In this document: one piece after another, positions 46,501 to 60,524 of the stretch | Position numbering within the stretch: position 1 is the stretch's first letter | Layout of the letters: every line of letters starts with the position of its first letter | Assembly (NCBI RefSeq): GCF_031877795.1 | Contig: NC_133933.1 | Span: forward strand, 67,348,003 to 67,412,002 | From: Strix aluco | Lineage: Eukaryota; Chordata; Aves; Strigiformes; Strigidae | Length of the DNA: 64,000 nt | Direction of reading: 5' to 3' | Notes under the pieces: model-generated | The model's database searches: none | What the model saw: the letters and a program-made list of their open reading frames with translations, nothing else | Told to the model about the DNA's origin: nothing | Position numbers and translations under genes: made by a program

Positions 46501-49500
46501 GGCTTCCCCCTTCTACTAGAGCAATGCTGCAGAAGTGCATTTGAGGCCTGGAAACAGTGTTTACCTTGCACTAGCACTTGGGCATGCAGCCACAGTACAG
46601 CCCTCTTAGCTTCTGTGCTGGTCCATCAGAAAAAGCAGATTATGGCGCTTGCATCTTTTTCCTCATGGAGCTGCTAGAAAATGGGGGCTCTGTTCCTGGA
46701 AAAACAAGTACCCTGGAAGATAAAGCTGATACTGCCCAGGCTCACTGAACAGTTTCAGATCACTGTAAACAACCTGATCTTACTTTGAATCAATGGCTCA
46801 AGATTCACGAATTATCAGAAGGTATGAACACCATAGGTAGAATGAGGATGTGGACCTGGTAGCAATCCTGCAGAGAAAACAATACCAGTAATTCGTATTT
46901 TGCTTTGAGTTTGCTTTCTTTTAAAAAATTATTTAAATAAAAGCAATCCCTTTTTCAGATAAACCCAAATAATCAAGAGATCTGTCAAGACTTCTGATTG
47001 GTTTTCTCTTTGAAGATAAATAGCGTGCTTTTATGTTCATATGCAGAATCTTCTGCTACATAACTTCAGACCACTGGAGACACTGACAGTCTCTGAAAAA
47101 CAACCAAAGGGACAGAAGGCCAGCTTTAATAATTTGTAGCTAATACACTGTGCAACATAGACTAGGGAGAATAATTCTACATAGGAAGTCAAAAGTACTG
47201 TATTCCTTACAATTTCCCATCTTCAAAGGAAAGAAAGGCTTTGGTGGTATAAAAAAATAATAGTGGTGCTATAGTTATGCCATATTTGCTGCATCCTGTG
47301 TGAATTAGTTTCATTCAAGTATGAACTGTGTTGGTGGCTTTCTAATTTACATTATGCCTCTGAACGGTTTTCTATAGCGCCTTTTGAGAAGAACTTGGGG
47401 TTTTAGATAAATTGAATATTGTTCTCTCTTTCATGTAGATCATCCGGATCCAGACAATGACTCAGTTTTTTATAGCCCTTTTAAAATTTCATTTTATTTT
47501 TAGAGTGCATAACTTTTTTTGATTTGTTGGAGCCTATTCTTTTGCAGAGACACATTGTTCAAGAAATCACAAGTGGCTTCACATAAACACTTAGGATCAG
47601 AGACTGGAAAAGCTGTAGAGGCTGTAGGAAAATCTGAGGCTGGAGCACAGCACTGTAACGCGATGCAATGTATCACAGCAAATACCAGATTAAGTGGAAG
47701 AGCTACTTGCTGTTCAACACAACATATTTCAAGCCTTTGCCACTCATTACTTTGGGAAGGGATGGGGGGAGCCAGGAGCTGCATTTGCTGCACAACACAG
47801 CAGTGAGAGCATGATCCGAAGAAAATAATTTGCTATGCTCGGCTGTGACAGAGCAATGCTGCTGCTTTCCCGGGGAACAGGGCAGCCATCTGCTGCCTCT
47901 CACAAAATGCAGGCCATTTCGTGAGGGCTCCAGCTCCAGACTTCAAATTCCCAACCCTCCAGCTCTAATGACAGGGAAATAGTAGCCTGAAGCCTGACCC
48001 CACTGAGGGCTTTTTCCTCTCTCATGGACAGCCCCAGACCACATAGGGAGTTCCTGGGGAAGACAAGCTTGTTTTTCCCCATTCTTTTGCAACTTTCTGA
48101 CAGTCACTACCTCATCACTCTCCATTTACAGCATATGGTGCTCACATCCATTTCCATTTGCTTCTCGAGGCTACATTGTTCCCCATTGTAGAAGCAGTTG
48201 TCTGTGACAAGGACAGCAGGTACACTGTCACAGATGCCTGGGTAGCTACTTCTATAGGTCCCATAGCATGCTCTCTGTTATCAGGAATAGTAGATAGCCT
48301 AGTTTAAAAAAACAAGAAACAAAAAACCCCACAACATTATGGAGGCACAGAAAGCTCCCTTGCCAGGGCTTTTGGGGCCAGGCATGTGTGTGAGTTGGGC
48401 AGCTCAGGAGCAGTGCAGCTGTTCACATGATGCTACACCCATGTAAATCAGTCCAAGTAATCCCATGCTGTCACACAGAGCTACCTCAAATGTCTCTGCA
48501 CCTGAGGCAATCCGTACCTTAGATAATCTTCCCAGGAACAATATGGAGTTATTGAGAGTAACTCATATACTAATCCCCAGAGCAGACCAACCCAGGAGTG
48601 TCACAACCCGTTTTACAGAGGAGGAAGGAGAACTTCAAAGCCCTGCAGAAGGCTTCGGGAATGGCAGTGCCCGGTTGCCTGGTGGAGTCTTCTTCCCCCA
48701 AGGAGGGATGCAGGCCTGCAGATGACTGGTGGCAGGGGGGGTGCCAAAGTGTGGAAGTCAGAGACTCATGCTGCCAACCAGGACCTGCTAACACAGGAAA
48801 TGCTAAACAAGGCAGTGCAGCTGAAGATGTCTGTTGGCAAGGTTTTTCAGTTCTTTTGTTCGCTTGATGCCCATGGTAATTTGTCTAAAGCTTGAAGTTT
48901 GCCATTTGGTAATTTTTGCCTAGCTAATGAGGACTAACCTGTGTCCTCTACATGCTGTAACTGCTCTTTCTTTGCTATGTTACCACAGAAATATCATCTT
49001 CAAAATGTAGTTAGTAGGGAGTCTCCAAAACACAAGAGATTCATACTACAGATACTTAACAGTGAAATGCATTAAACATCTTTTATCACAGTACAAAAGT
49101 CATCAGGATTTTTTTCAAATGACCACTCATTATTGGTCTGTTTCGTCCCATTGGAGTAATTTGTGACACTCCTACCACCTAAATAAGAAGTACATAAGAA
49201 AATCTGTTTACCACTCACACTCCATTTATCTTCTAAAGTAAGTGATGCTCATACATGCCCAAGTCTATGTGGTCAGTAACTCAACAGGCAGGAGTATTAT
49301 TTCTCTGAAGCAAGAAACAGTGTTAAAAAACCCCACACTTTATCTTACTTGGGTTTACAGTCAGAGACAGATTTTTTTTTCTTCTACTGAAAAGTGAAAA
49401 GTGTTCTCAGAGGTAGCAGCAACATTTTCCATCTACAGTATATTTGCTCAGCTCACTGCTACAGAACACCAGACAGTATGATCCCAAGTGACAGCTCAGC

Positions 49501-50136
49501 TGAGCCTTTCAGTGCAAACAATACACCGTGGGCTCAGAGGACATTTCTATGAAGAGGAGAAGAGCATCTGGGCAGCTGCTCTACAGGAGGACTTGCTGCA
49601 CCTTCTTTATCTCACTTCTACACCTGTGAGCTCTCTTCATTACTTCACTTTCCTCTCTCTTGATACAAGCTATTATGAATTGTAAGGATTATTGCATAAT
49701 GTATTTTACTAATAAGAGGTTACCCACAGGTGGCAACCCGTATTAGATGAGGCAATGCTATCTATCTGCCCTGACAGGTTTGTGAACTGTGAGCAATTTT
49801 ATTATGCACTTGATGCAGTTTTATCTTCCAGTAGCACAGACAATTGCAGAGGATCACTCAACATTTTGATTGCAAAGTCTTTGGGCAGAGACCATCTCTT
49901 CTTTAAGCAGAGCCTAACACAATAGGGACCCGATTTTGTCTGTGTCCTCCAGATACTCCTCAGATACAAATTCTAAATATTATCAGACCACAAGATTGAA
50001 TTATTCTTGAGTCCTTCCACTGCATAAACTTGGTATATTCCACTTGGTATTGTGTCAATTGCCTTACAAAATCAAATCTTTCTGTGTTTAGTGCAAAAGC
50101 ACAAGGAAAAAATAAAAGCTACATGCCCAAGAAGAA
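43521..50136. other. Intergenic region: nothing recognised
   Basis: About 6.6 kb without a recognised exon or mobile element. Short open frames on both strands are unsupported. It contains the immediate flank of the CpG island, where any transcript starting there would lie. Confidence 0.5.
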
Positions 50137-50155
50137 ACACACACACACACACACA
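50137..50155 (+). repeat. (AC)n microsatellite
   Basis: About nine uninterrupted AC units. Confidence 0.85.
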
Positions 50156-52667
50156 TGTCCAGGTGTTTACAGAAATACTCCTCAGCTGCTGCCTGTCTCT
50201 GAAGTCCATAGTCATTGAATCTTCTGCCACTGGCCAAACACAAAACCATTTCAGTCTGACCACCTGCAGCACTTTGGTCCTACTACCGGTTTCCACCTGC
50301 TGCGTGTTCCAATCCAACCATTGCCAGTAAGATGCAGACCAGGTCCCCCCATCACCTTGCTCTTTGGTGAGCACAATAGTAGCGTATCTAATTTGGGCAG
50401 ACATGGAGAGATAAGGAGCTGAACCAGATGAGATCCTTGGCTCCAGGAAAGGGACCAGAATGAAGAGACCCAGTGGGAACAGGTACATACTCAGATGCTG
50501 AAACAGCCTCCAGTCTGGCACTAAAGGGCATGGTCTTGGGTGGTCTCTGGTCTCCTTGCTGCAGCAGTTAGAAAATTACCATGGTGACTCTGACTGTTTC
50601 AGCTCTCTCCAAGGCACAAGAGACAACTGTTAAACTCTGAGCTGGCTGGCACAGCCAGGTGATGCAGTGTTCAGTTCCCAAGATCGAGCCTTAGGTACAA
50701 CACATGACTGCCCCAGTCCTGCTTTTTGCAGCCCTGTTGGCTACACAGAGCTCAGGAAATCCTGCATCTCATCTACTCAGCATATACCTCTGGCCCTTGG
50801 GAGGGGCTGGTCACCTTAATGTAGGGGTGGAGAGCTCCTCAGGCTGGGGGAAAGAGCAATTAAAATCAGGTTTTGCTATCTGTGACCACATGTCTTTGTA
50901 TCACTGTTTGTTTTGTGCCTTTGGAAAGTTCAGTCCTGCATGTGTTCAGCTTTTAGTGCCTTAACAGATCTTCTAGCCATGTGAATCAAATTGTCATTGA
51001 ATCCAGTCATTTCAAATCAGATCAAGTGTTAGTCTTCAAATTAAAATGTTAAATATAAAAATCAATGGAAGCATTTTACTATTGCACTCTTGGGATTATT
51101 TTAGAGATGCAGTTACAGATTTCAGTCAGCCATGGTTGACTGCAGAGCCCAGGAGTATCTTTCAATCTGGAGCCATGCCTCTGCTTACCTTCTGCACACA
51201 CACAGGGCTGTTGCTCATCTGGATGACATACTCCTGGGCTGAGCACCCATAGTGTAAATTCAACAACTGAGCATTCATCTGCAGCCCATGGCACCTACAC
51301 GTTTTCTGCTACTGGGTCAGCAAACAGGCCTCACCAGCTGGGAAGTTTCTGAAAACAAAGTACTTGTACATTGGTACTGGGCTGTGTGTGTCTTACTGAA
51401 GCCCCGTGCTTGAGTCATCAAGTGTAAACTCATCACTAGGGAAAACCAGAGCAGAAGGACAATGAGGATTTTGATTTAGTACAGCCTTAAGCCCTGGCTA
51501 GATCAAGGTTCTTCTCTGTTGACATTAGGCCTTCAAAAGTCTGGGCATTGAGACCTACAGAGTACTGGAGGCATCTGGCTCTGGGCTGTACTGTCATTAA
51601 AAGTCTTATATGTAAAATTTCCTACAGGATTTTGCTATTTTAAAACTGTCCTCTGCTGCCACCTGTAAGATCCAGATAGATCCACCATCCAGATCATAAT
51701 TTTGAGCAACTTTTGAGTATTCTTTGTGTCACAAAGTACCCTGAAGCCCTAGCACACCTCTTCCATCCTCCAATGCAAAGAGCTGGTGTCTGCATGGGAT
51801 GTGGGAGCAGAAAACAAATAGTGGATACAACAAAGGGGAAGCATGTAAGACCATTACCTCCTAATAGCTGCAAACCACTGCTCAGTGTTGCACAACAAGT
51901 CACCAGTCCAATTCCAGTTAAGTGTTTTGTAGATATGATGGGTGGGAGTACTAAAATGGAGGTTTTGATGACTATCTATTGACACAGCTCCATGTTACGC
52001 TTGTGAGGAAGTTGAAGCAGGTACATCATTCACTTACAGGGTATTCTCTTAGGAACATGGTGTAAGCGGGCACTGCCCATTGTAATTAAATACTATATGT
52101 CTGTTTGTAATTACTGTGGTGTTTAATAGCTGAGAGGTGGGGGATTCCAGCAGGGCGCACACTTGAAAGCAGTCAGTGCTGGTGAACTTTTTCACCAGAA
52201 CTCAATGGCCTTTGCAAGGATCTTTCTTTACTTCTAACCATGCTGAGTCACTATTTTGGCACAGCAGAGGATAAAAACCAAGCCAGAGAGTGCAACAAAG
52301 AAATTAACAGCAGCTAGGCACGGTTGTTAAAATAAGGATTAAGAGCAGAAGGGAGTAAGTAAATTGCTGAAGGACAGGTTTTCTAAGACCTTTGAAGATG
52401 GAGGATATCTTGAGGAAACCTTCACAGGTTTTCTTCCTAGAGAAAGCATTAGAGAAATGATCAGACTATCTTGGGTCAAAGCTAATGTTCATCTTCCCTG
52501 GTATCCCATCCTCAGTAGCACCATGAGCAGGTGCCCAGGGTGAAAACAGGAGGCCGTGAATGGTACATCCTCTGAATACTCCCCCAGATTCAACATATTC
52601 CCATCTCAAGAGACTTCCTGACCTTTGTGTGGTTTCCTGTATTTATTTACTCTCTGTGGACTGAACA
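50156..52667. other. Intergenic region: nothing recognised
   Basis: About 2.5 kb. The open frame at 50072-50521 (minus) has no family resemblance and overlaps the microsatellite. Confidence 0.5.
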
Positions 52668-53527
52668 CAGGTTACTGTGTTCAGTTTTGGTCCCCGCTAT
52701 ACAAAAAAGATGTGGACAGGCTGGAGAGGGTCCAGACGAGGGCCACACAGATGATCAAAGGACCAGGAAGCCTGCATACGAGGAAATGCTGAGAGAATTG
52801 GATTTATTCAGCCTTGAGACGAGAAGGCTTGGGGGAGACCTTATCACCATGTTCCAGTATTTAAAGGGTAGTATCCTGGTTTAGCCAGGATAGGGTTAAG
52901 TTTCCCAGCAGTGGGGGAGGAAGCTCTAGCTGGGTTATTCATATATCATGCTGACGTCATGTCCACGCGTGAGAGCGTGGGAAGAATCGGTGATTGCGTG
53001 GGGTTGGCGCAGCCGGGTTTTCTCTCACTGCTGTATTGGTAGATATTTTGCTCTGTTCATTGTTATTACTGTTATTGTTATTGTTGTTGTTTGTTGTGTT
53101 GCTCTTGCACTGCTGTATTAAACCTGTCCTTATCTCAGGTCGGGACTTTGTATTTCACTCCCTTTGTGCAGGAGGGGCAGCGGCCACGTGGTCTCAGACC
53201 CCGGCAGGGGCTAAACCATTACAGGTGGCTACAAAGAAGATGGAGACTCCCTTTTTACAAGCAGTCACATGGAAAAGATGAGGGATAATGGGTACAAGTT
53301 ACTCCTGGTGAGATTCCAATTAGACACAAGAGGAAAATTTTTCACAATGAGAACAATCAGACAGTGGAATAATCTCTCCAGGGAAGTGGTGGATTCTTCA
53401 ACATCGGACACTTTTAATATTCAGCTGGACAGGGTGCTGGGCCATCTTGCCTAGACTGTGCTTTTGACAAGAAAGGTTGGACCAGATGATCCTTGAGGTC
53501 CCTTCCAACCTGGTATTCTATGATTCC
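52668..53527 (+). mobile_element. CR1 LINE, plus strand, interrupted by an LTR
   Basis: The left part (52668-52871) reads [12 protein letters not shown]-like CR1 ORF2 and ends at CAGTATTTAAAGGGT. The right part (53224-53527) resumes with GGCTACAAAGAAGATGGAGA and ends in the terminus GGTATTCTATGATTCC. Removing the LTR and one copy of its 5-bp flank restores continuous CR1 order. Confidence 0.88.
52872..53223 (+). mobile_element. Solo LTR (352 bp) inserted in CR1
   Basis: Begins TATCCTGGTTTAGCCAGGAT (expected TG mutated to TA) and ends CCATTACA. The 5-bp flanks GGTAG (52867-52871) and GGTGG (53224-53228) look like a target duplication with one change, a length usual for ERVL-type insertion. 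Inside are a palindromic TGACGTCA (52952-52959) and ATTAAA (53117-53122), fitting promoter and polyadenylation parts. No coding sequence is present. A TTATTGTT-rich stretch covers about 53060-53100. Confidence 0.8.
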
Positions 53528-53902
53528 TTTTCATGTACTTAAGTCATAAAGTAAACTTCTGGCTTCCACTACACCCTTTGGCAACAAGTGCACCAGTCTA
53601 CTGTCTCCTGTGTGAAGGGCATTTTTATTTGTTTTGAACCCAGACCTACAGCACAGTCCTCACATCGTATCCGCTAATTCTACTTGAAAAAAAGCCACAG
53701 TGAAAATGATAGTTATACCTGAGGGCTATGAGACCCAAAGAAAACTCAGGGACAAATGTGGACAAGGCCAGTCTGCCCTTGATGGCTCTGAATAGTCATA
53801 TAACATGGACACAATCACTCTTCACTGCTTGCAGTGTAGATATGGCCAGAAGGGCCAACAGTGCAAGACAGGGCCAAGATTTGACAGTGTGAAATGCAGC
53901 AG
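53528..53902. other. Intergenic region: nothing recognised
   Basis: About 375 bases after the CR1 end with no recognised feature. Confidence 0.5.
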
Positions 53903-54020
53903 AACAGTAAAGAGTAGAAGAATGTAACTTTTATCTAAACTAAAGATTTACCATTTCAGATCTTAACAGTAAACAATAGAATGTAACTTTTAGCTAAAGT
54001 AAAGATTAACCATTTCAGAT
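53903..54020 (+). repeat. 59-bp tandem duplication
   Basis: AGAATGTAACTTTTATCTAA (53919) recurs as AGAATGTAACTTTTAGCTAA (53978), followed in both copies by CCATTTCAGATCTT. Two copies with a few substitutions. Confidence 0.85.
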
Positions 54021-57000
54021 CTTCGACTAACAGCCATTTTAATTTGAGGTGCTCCTACTTAGAGCAAATTAATTCCAGTTAATGCCAATATTAATGCTCT
54101 GCCTTTAGTCTGTTAGCTTTCCCATGTCCTATTCTTCACTTTGAAGGTACCAAACCACCAAGTCAAAATTAATTCAACCAATGAACAGTTCTGTACCACT
54201 GGACTTTCTTAGCAGGCATCAGACACATAAAAGAAGAAGACCTTAAAGACAGTTGGTGGTTTGCATTACTTAGTGGTTTTAGCCCTTTACTATTTCAAAT
54301 GGCATTAACGGCTACATGCAGCCACTCAAAGGACCATTTGGATGGCTGAAGCAAATGCTATTGTACAAAATTATGCTACCCATGGTCTGCTGAGCTTGCT
54401 GGTTGATAATGCAGAACAGCTTTACTGATCTAAGGTCTAACAGGAATCGTAGATTTCTGTAATTATCACAAACATTTCTGAAATTACAGAAATGTGATCA
54501 TCATCTTCCTCCTGCCAAAGCAGGACAGCTTCTTTCAGCATCATTTTACCCAGGTGTGTTTTATTTATTGTTGATGACCATGCAGGAGTGGTAACATGTA
54601 GCTAGACAGTGTGTCAGTTAATATGGAAAGCTGAGTGGTTCAGGGTTAGTTGCAGCTCAGGGTCTAATGCTCACATTACTTCTACCAGTGTCTAACACTG
54701 TCCAGGAATTCACAGGGTATATCTAGCACAGCAGAGAAACCTCAGGATGTCTAGGTGTAGCTGCAGTACAAATAGGGAAGCTGAATTTAGTGCATAAACA
54801 ATTGCTCACTTTAGTAAATATTTAATAAATTAATTAATTTAAAATAAAATAAAAGTTGGATTTTTTAAAAAAAGTTAGTTTTTCTTTCCTCACCACGCAG
54901 CGAAGGTTTCAGTCCCGCAGCCCCATATACTGTTTATTCAGGACCTGCTACAAGGAAGCCTGCAACTGAGATGGGGAGCCTGTTGGATGGAGAAGGACAG
55001 TTATCTCCTCAGGTGGATCTGCCATTGATGGTGAAAGTTTTTAGCCCCCAGTGAGTTTACCCGCTCCCCATTTCCTGCATTTCTCCCCCTTAATTTTGCC
55101 AAGTAGCTGATCCACAACATGTAGACTGCATCCGAACTCAAGAGGCAGGTATCTCCCAGCACAGAGTTTGGGGTTGGACACCCAGCAGCAGTGAGGGGTG
55201 CAACACCTCAGCAGCCCCTGTGACAGGTACACCAAATCACCTTCCCTGCACAGGAGGTTTTTTATGTTCCTCTCTGCTGCCACAGCAGAGAATTCAGCTT
55301 TATGTGCACAGTTTCCTGACCAGGAGAGATGTTTACAGCTCATGGGGGACCTACTTGTCCCAAACCAACTTCTTCCCAATCAATTTCATTGGCATTATGG
55401 GGCCATGCCAGTGTAGCAGAAGAGAACAGGCTCTTCACTTTTTTTGAAGCACAGTGATCTCACCAAATCTACAGAATTAACCCACAGTACAAATCAATGG
55501 ATGAAACCCCCAAATACTCATGCCTCCTCTTGCAAAAGCCAGTGATAGCACAATTTCAGAGGGAGTGTAATTCTGTTTACAGTTGAAAAGAGCCCAGCAA
55601 GGGAAGACCTGGCTGTAGTCCAAGTCTAATGGACTTTATTTAAATGTACACACCAGCCCTGGAACATGGCAACTCCTGTCACAATTGGTGTAAGAAAAAT
55701 GCCAGCTTTGGTGGATCATCTAATCTTTATCTCACATATCAGACAGACCAAAAGCAAATAGAGCAGTCCACCCAAACCCTCACCAGTCTTTAAGAAAGCA
55801 AGTTAGCAGAAACAAAAATGAATAAATTAGCCTGAAGGCTGTGGTCCAAAAAAAAATCAACACTTCTGGCTTCCTTTTTTTTTTTGGCAATACTGCAACA
55901 TCAATGCTAGTTTAGGCATTGTCACAAAAAATATGTGGGTGGGGAGACATTTGCCCCTGAAGGAAAGAGGACACCAAACAGGACCACAGACCTGAAATGG
56001 TTGTGAAGTTTTAAATTTTGGCTGGATACACAAAGGCATCCTCAGACAGAAAGAGGCAGCAGATGTATTTATTTCCAGCCCCCCGGGTCCCTGCGTGCCA
56101 TGGATGGGGACTGCCCCAGCCAGCTGTAGGCTCCTAAAAGCGCTGTGATGCACTTCAATGCCAATGGCTCAGACCCAGCTAGCTCCTGCTGAAGCACCTC
56201 AGGGGCTCCCGGCACCTACATTTGGATCAGATAGTGACGCTGGATTTAAAATAATCCAAATTATCTATTTCCATCTTGTGAGTACTCAAATGTTTATTCA
56301 TTATTCTGACTGAAAAATGCAGAGAAACAGCACTATAAAACTTCAGAAATGTGTCCGTGAGACTCTAGGTTTTTTGCTTCCCTTGGCCTTTCTTGATAGC
56401 TCTTGCATTCTTACTCTTATATTATTACTCAAGCTTAGCATTTTAGTTAAAATGAGAGTTTTCTGCATGAATCTGCAAAATTGATCTTGCACGTCTCTAC
56501 TGGCAGCCATCCAAAGTCAGAATTCATGTGCCCTAATGCTAGAAATGCATTTAACTAAATTAGATAACCTATCGCAGGAGAGTGCACTGATAGCAGGGGC
56601 ATATCAGTGCCACCTGTGCCCTGGGAATCAGCTGGCTACTCCTTATCTGGCAGGGGACTGAATTTATGGCACTTTTTATACTAAGGTTGAACTGTAAAAA
56701 TGCCATATTCGTTTGTCAAGTCAGCTCAAGAATAATGCTAAATCCCTGACATTCTCAAATGGGTTTGAAGGTTCGCTGTTGCAAAGCCGCTTTACAGAAC
56801 TCATTCTTTATTACAGTGTTTACCTTTACATCTTTGTTTTTCCAGCCACTTCAAAGGCCATGAAAATAAGACAGCCACCAGTCTAATCCATTCCACACAT
56901 TGAATTATTCTGCAAGCTCAGCCAGCACTGTATTGCCTGCAGGAACTTGCTTCTTAAATAAATCTTTTCTTCTAAAAAAACTATTAGTGGATTTGCATTT

Positions 57001-58800
57001 TTTCTTTCAGAAGTACAGAGGGAGCTGTGACTGGAGAAAAAAGGTAACAAAGGAACCATTTCTGCTCCAGTAATAGCTTGCTTGGATTGCACAGGTAAAA
57101 TGTGTACCATTCCCCTCCATCGCCACGATGCCACTGAATGCCTGAGCTGACCTGTTGCCCAGCACAGGGAGGGGGCTGAGCGAGCTGCGGCATGTCAGCT
57201 CCCTCTGAGGTGCTTTGGGGAAGGGGCAAACCCCTGATCCCACAGGAGAACACTCACCCATGCAGCGTTAGTGGCAAGAGCAGCTCTCCGAAGCCTCTGC
57301 AGTTACAGCTGTGCTTGTTTGAGGGTGCCAGCACAGCCCCAGCAGCTGGTGGCCCTTCCCTGGTGGCACGGCTCTGCCACCCAACCCAGTGGCACACACT
57401 GAGCTGGCAAAAACTCCCTTCTCCTGCAGCAGGTGCCCTTATCATCAGTTGTTCTGTTGCACCAATGTGAGTAAATAGATTGAGGGGGTGGGGGTGTGGG
57501 GGGGTGGTGTTCCCTGACATTGCTTTGCTGGAATTGTGAGTGTTAGCTCCTCAAGCACAGATCTCTGCTTGGTGGGATAGAGAAGTAATCCTAAAACCCA
57601 CTTCTAACCTTCTCCTCAGGCTGGGGAGGTGAAACACCAGGCACTACTGAGCCCCTAATGCAGCAAAATGCTTTCATTGTGGTTCGTGTCCTACTGAATG
57701 TGGGCTCAGTCAAGGCACAAAATAAACCTGTGCTTAGATGTTTTGGTGCAAAGGCAAGGACCACCGCATGAGAGCATCTGTGATGACAACTGGCAAGGCA
57801 TTGCAGTGACTGCTCTATATTGCCACCTAGGAATCTGTGTTCACACAACAGCCTGAGTTTTCAAAGTTGCTAATTTACATGCCAGAATGTTGGACCTATG
57901 CAATGCACCAAAAGGAGTCCACCAGAGAAATAATCCCTGGTTTCAACCCATGCTTTAAATGGAGGGATGCAGCGAAGCCTCCTTGGCCTCTGAAGGCCTA
58001 CTCACTGCACTTGCTCATGATGAGTATGAATCAGTATAAATCAGTAATGAAGCTCAGACACAGAACAGCATGTCCTTGTCTTTGTCCGGGAGTGTGGGAT
58101 TTGATGTTTTTTGTTTGCTGGCTGCAGCTTTGATTTCCCTGAAGAGGACTCACAGGGTGCGTGCCAGGCCCAGGACTGCGTCGTGCCCTACTTGACTAGC
58201 CACTGGTGGACAGACAGAGGTGAAGTATTCAGGAGAATAAAAAAAGAATGGTGCCAAATTTACACCAAAGCTCAGTCAAGACCAAAATTTGCAAGTTTTG
58301 AGGAAAGACAGTGAAGTAGCTAAAACTGGGGAGAGACTAAAGCTTGGATAACAAATAACCAGAACCCTTCCTGCAAAATCCTCTGTCGAAAAGCCAGTTC
58401 TGGTTGTCATTCTCATCTTCCCTGTCTTAAAGGAAAACATGATAAACCAGAGGGAACAAATTTCATGTAATACATACACATGAAACCACAACTACTCTTC
58501 AGTAGCTAGCTACTGCTTACTATGTCTCTTGAACTGTAGTGTTGGATACTTGGAGCAGCCAATTCTATAAAAGACCTTCATGAGTATACAAGTGTACTTA
58601 ATCACAGTTAAGTAGATCCTCCAAATGGAGAAAGAATCAGCACTGGTTGTACTGGAAGGCACAGCTGGATGCAGCCATGATTAGCCCTGGTTTGATCAAG
58701 CCGCTGCAACATTCAAGTGATTCAGAAGAGTTCAGCACCCAGAAGGGACCCCAGGACACAACCAGATATTACAGCCCATTCTGCTCATGCTTAAGTGTTA
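54021..58800. other. Intergenic region: nothing recognised apart from small structures
   Basis: Contains a 12-bp perfect inverted repeat at 54453-54493 and a G-run cluster at 57484-57506. Open frames are short and unsupported. Confidence 0.5.
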
Positions 58801-58852
58801 TTAATAAAACAAAACAAAACATAACAAAACAAAACACCAAAACCAAAACAGC
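58801..58852 (+). repeat. (AAAAC)n-like simple repeat
   Basis: Imperfect repeats of AAAAC. No adjacent SINE or gene copy was recognised. Confidence 0.75.
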
Positions 58853-60524
58853 TGAGCAATTTTGAAAGTCCAACCCTGTCTCAGGAATCCTTGAAATGTA
58901 CTGCTGGCTTCGCAGTGATGCCCCTTTGGAGAGGAGCTCTTCACAGAGACCTGCACCCCAACTTTCCTAAATTAAGCAATTTCCTCCATGATGCCATGCA
59001 AATGCATCCTGGTCTCTTTTGTTTTAGGAAATGTAACTCCCAGGGCCAAAAATCATGTGACTGTGCACTGTCAGTTGTGTTGTATGCATCAGCCTTCTAG
59101 TGTTCAACAAATATTCATACCCAGTGGTCTGTCAGCCACTGTGCTTCAGGAAATGCAATTTTTTTTCCTTGCAAAATCTGATAAGGACATATTTAGGTCA
59201 TTTTTGTATGCTTGTCATAACATATGTTGTTGGACATTTTCTGTGCCACTGAACTCACCCAAGAAGGCACATTGACACAGGAAACCTCTCTCTCCTTCAG
59301 AGCCTGAGTGGGCTCATGGTGTGGTAATCAGAAGAGAAAATCCCTATTTTCTCTTTTAACCAAGTGTACGTAGTTTGGAATTGGACAGACTATAAGGACA
59401 GATTTGCAGAGATACTCTGAAAATTCACTGAAGAGAATTAAGCCAATTCAAGACACAGGGAGTTAATGGTGGTATACACAGCAGCCTGTAGCTGGTTTTA
59501 TTTATTGATGATACTCAGTATTTACAGCAGCCAGTAAACCTGACTGGTTTACTATCATGACCAGTTCCAGCTCTTTATTGGCTGTCATTTGATCCCCTCC
59601 CACATCAGGTAAAAAACAGTCTGTGACCTTAGCAGCTATCGCTCTTTTTTTCAGAGAAAGCCTGAATTCTGTTAAAGAGTTCTTGAAATTTTTCTGGTTT
59701 TGTCAGGAACAAAATCAATAGTACCTAATAAAAAAAAGGTGTAATTTTGAGAACAGAACTGCCCATGCTTTGATTTGATAAAGGACAAACTTATGAACAA
59801 AATTAATGTGCCTAGAGCAGAATTTTTTATGTATGTCCAGCAAGAAAAAAAATCACAGGACCACAAACAGCAGATCCACCCACCTATCCCCCAACCAGGT
59901 CATTGACTCTGCCTCTCTCTTCCTGTATCGCTCTTCCAGGGCCCCAAATGCAAGTGCACTCACTGCAGACTCGCTGCACTGTTTTGCTCTGGGTTTCCGA
60001 CGCTGGCACTATTTCTTTCCTTGTAAGAACAGTCCCAAGCTGAAATTTCGTGGACAGGCTGGCTTCCAACTCCCCAGGGATATGGGTGTGGGAGAGGGAT
60101 ACGAACTGAAACATTTTGCTTTTCTGCAAACTCTCACATTTTCCTCATCATTCCTAATTTATAACTCTCACATTTTCCCCATCTGTCCTAATCTGAATCC
60201 CATGTACCTCTCTGAGCAGCGCTTTCATGCTCTCTACCCAGGCTTTCATTTCAGGCGTTCTGCTATTGAAACACAATGTCTAGCCTTAAAGTGTGACTGG
60301 CTTTCCTAGGTTCCACCTATAATAAAAATGAGCCCGGCTCATCAGCAATAATGATGGCATCAGGTTTATAGGTCTATTATTCAAAATGCTCTTGCTGTGA
60401 AAAAATCTCCTTCTGGTTTTACGTGTATAACAAATACCTACATGGGCGTGCATGACCAGGAGATTTCAGCACTGGCTGGCTGGCAGTGAGGGCCTTCACT
60501 CCTGCATCTATCCTGCACAGAGCC
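58853..60524. other. Intergenic region: nothing recognised
   Basis: About 1.7 kb. A 167-codon open frame at 59806-60309 has no recognisable domain, signal peptide or conserved composition, and is not called as a gene. Confidence 0.5.

Noticed and set aside
59806-60309. 167-codon open frame as a gene
   Set aside because: Random-looking composition, no motif, no promoter context; frames of this length are expected by chance in 64 kb.
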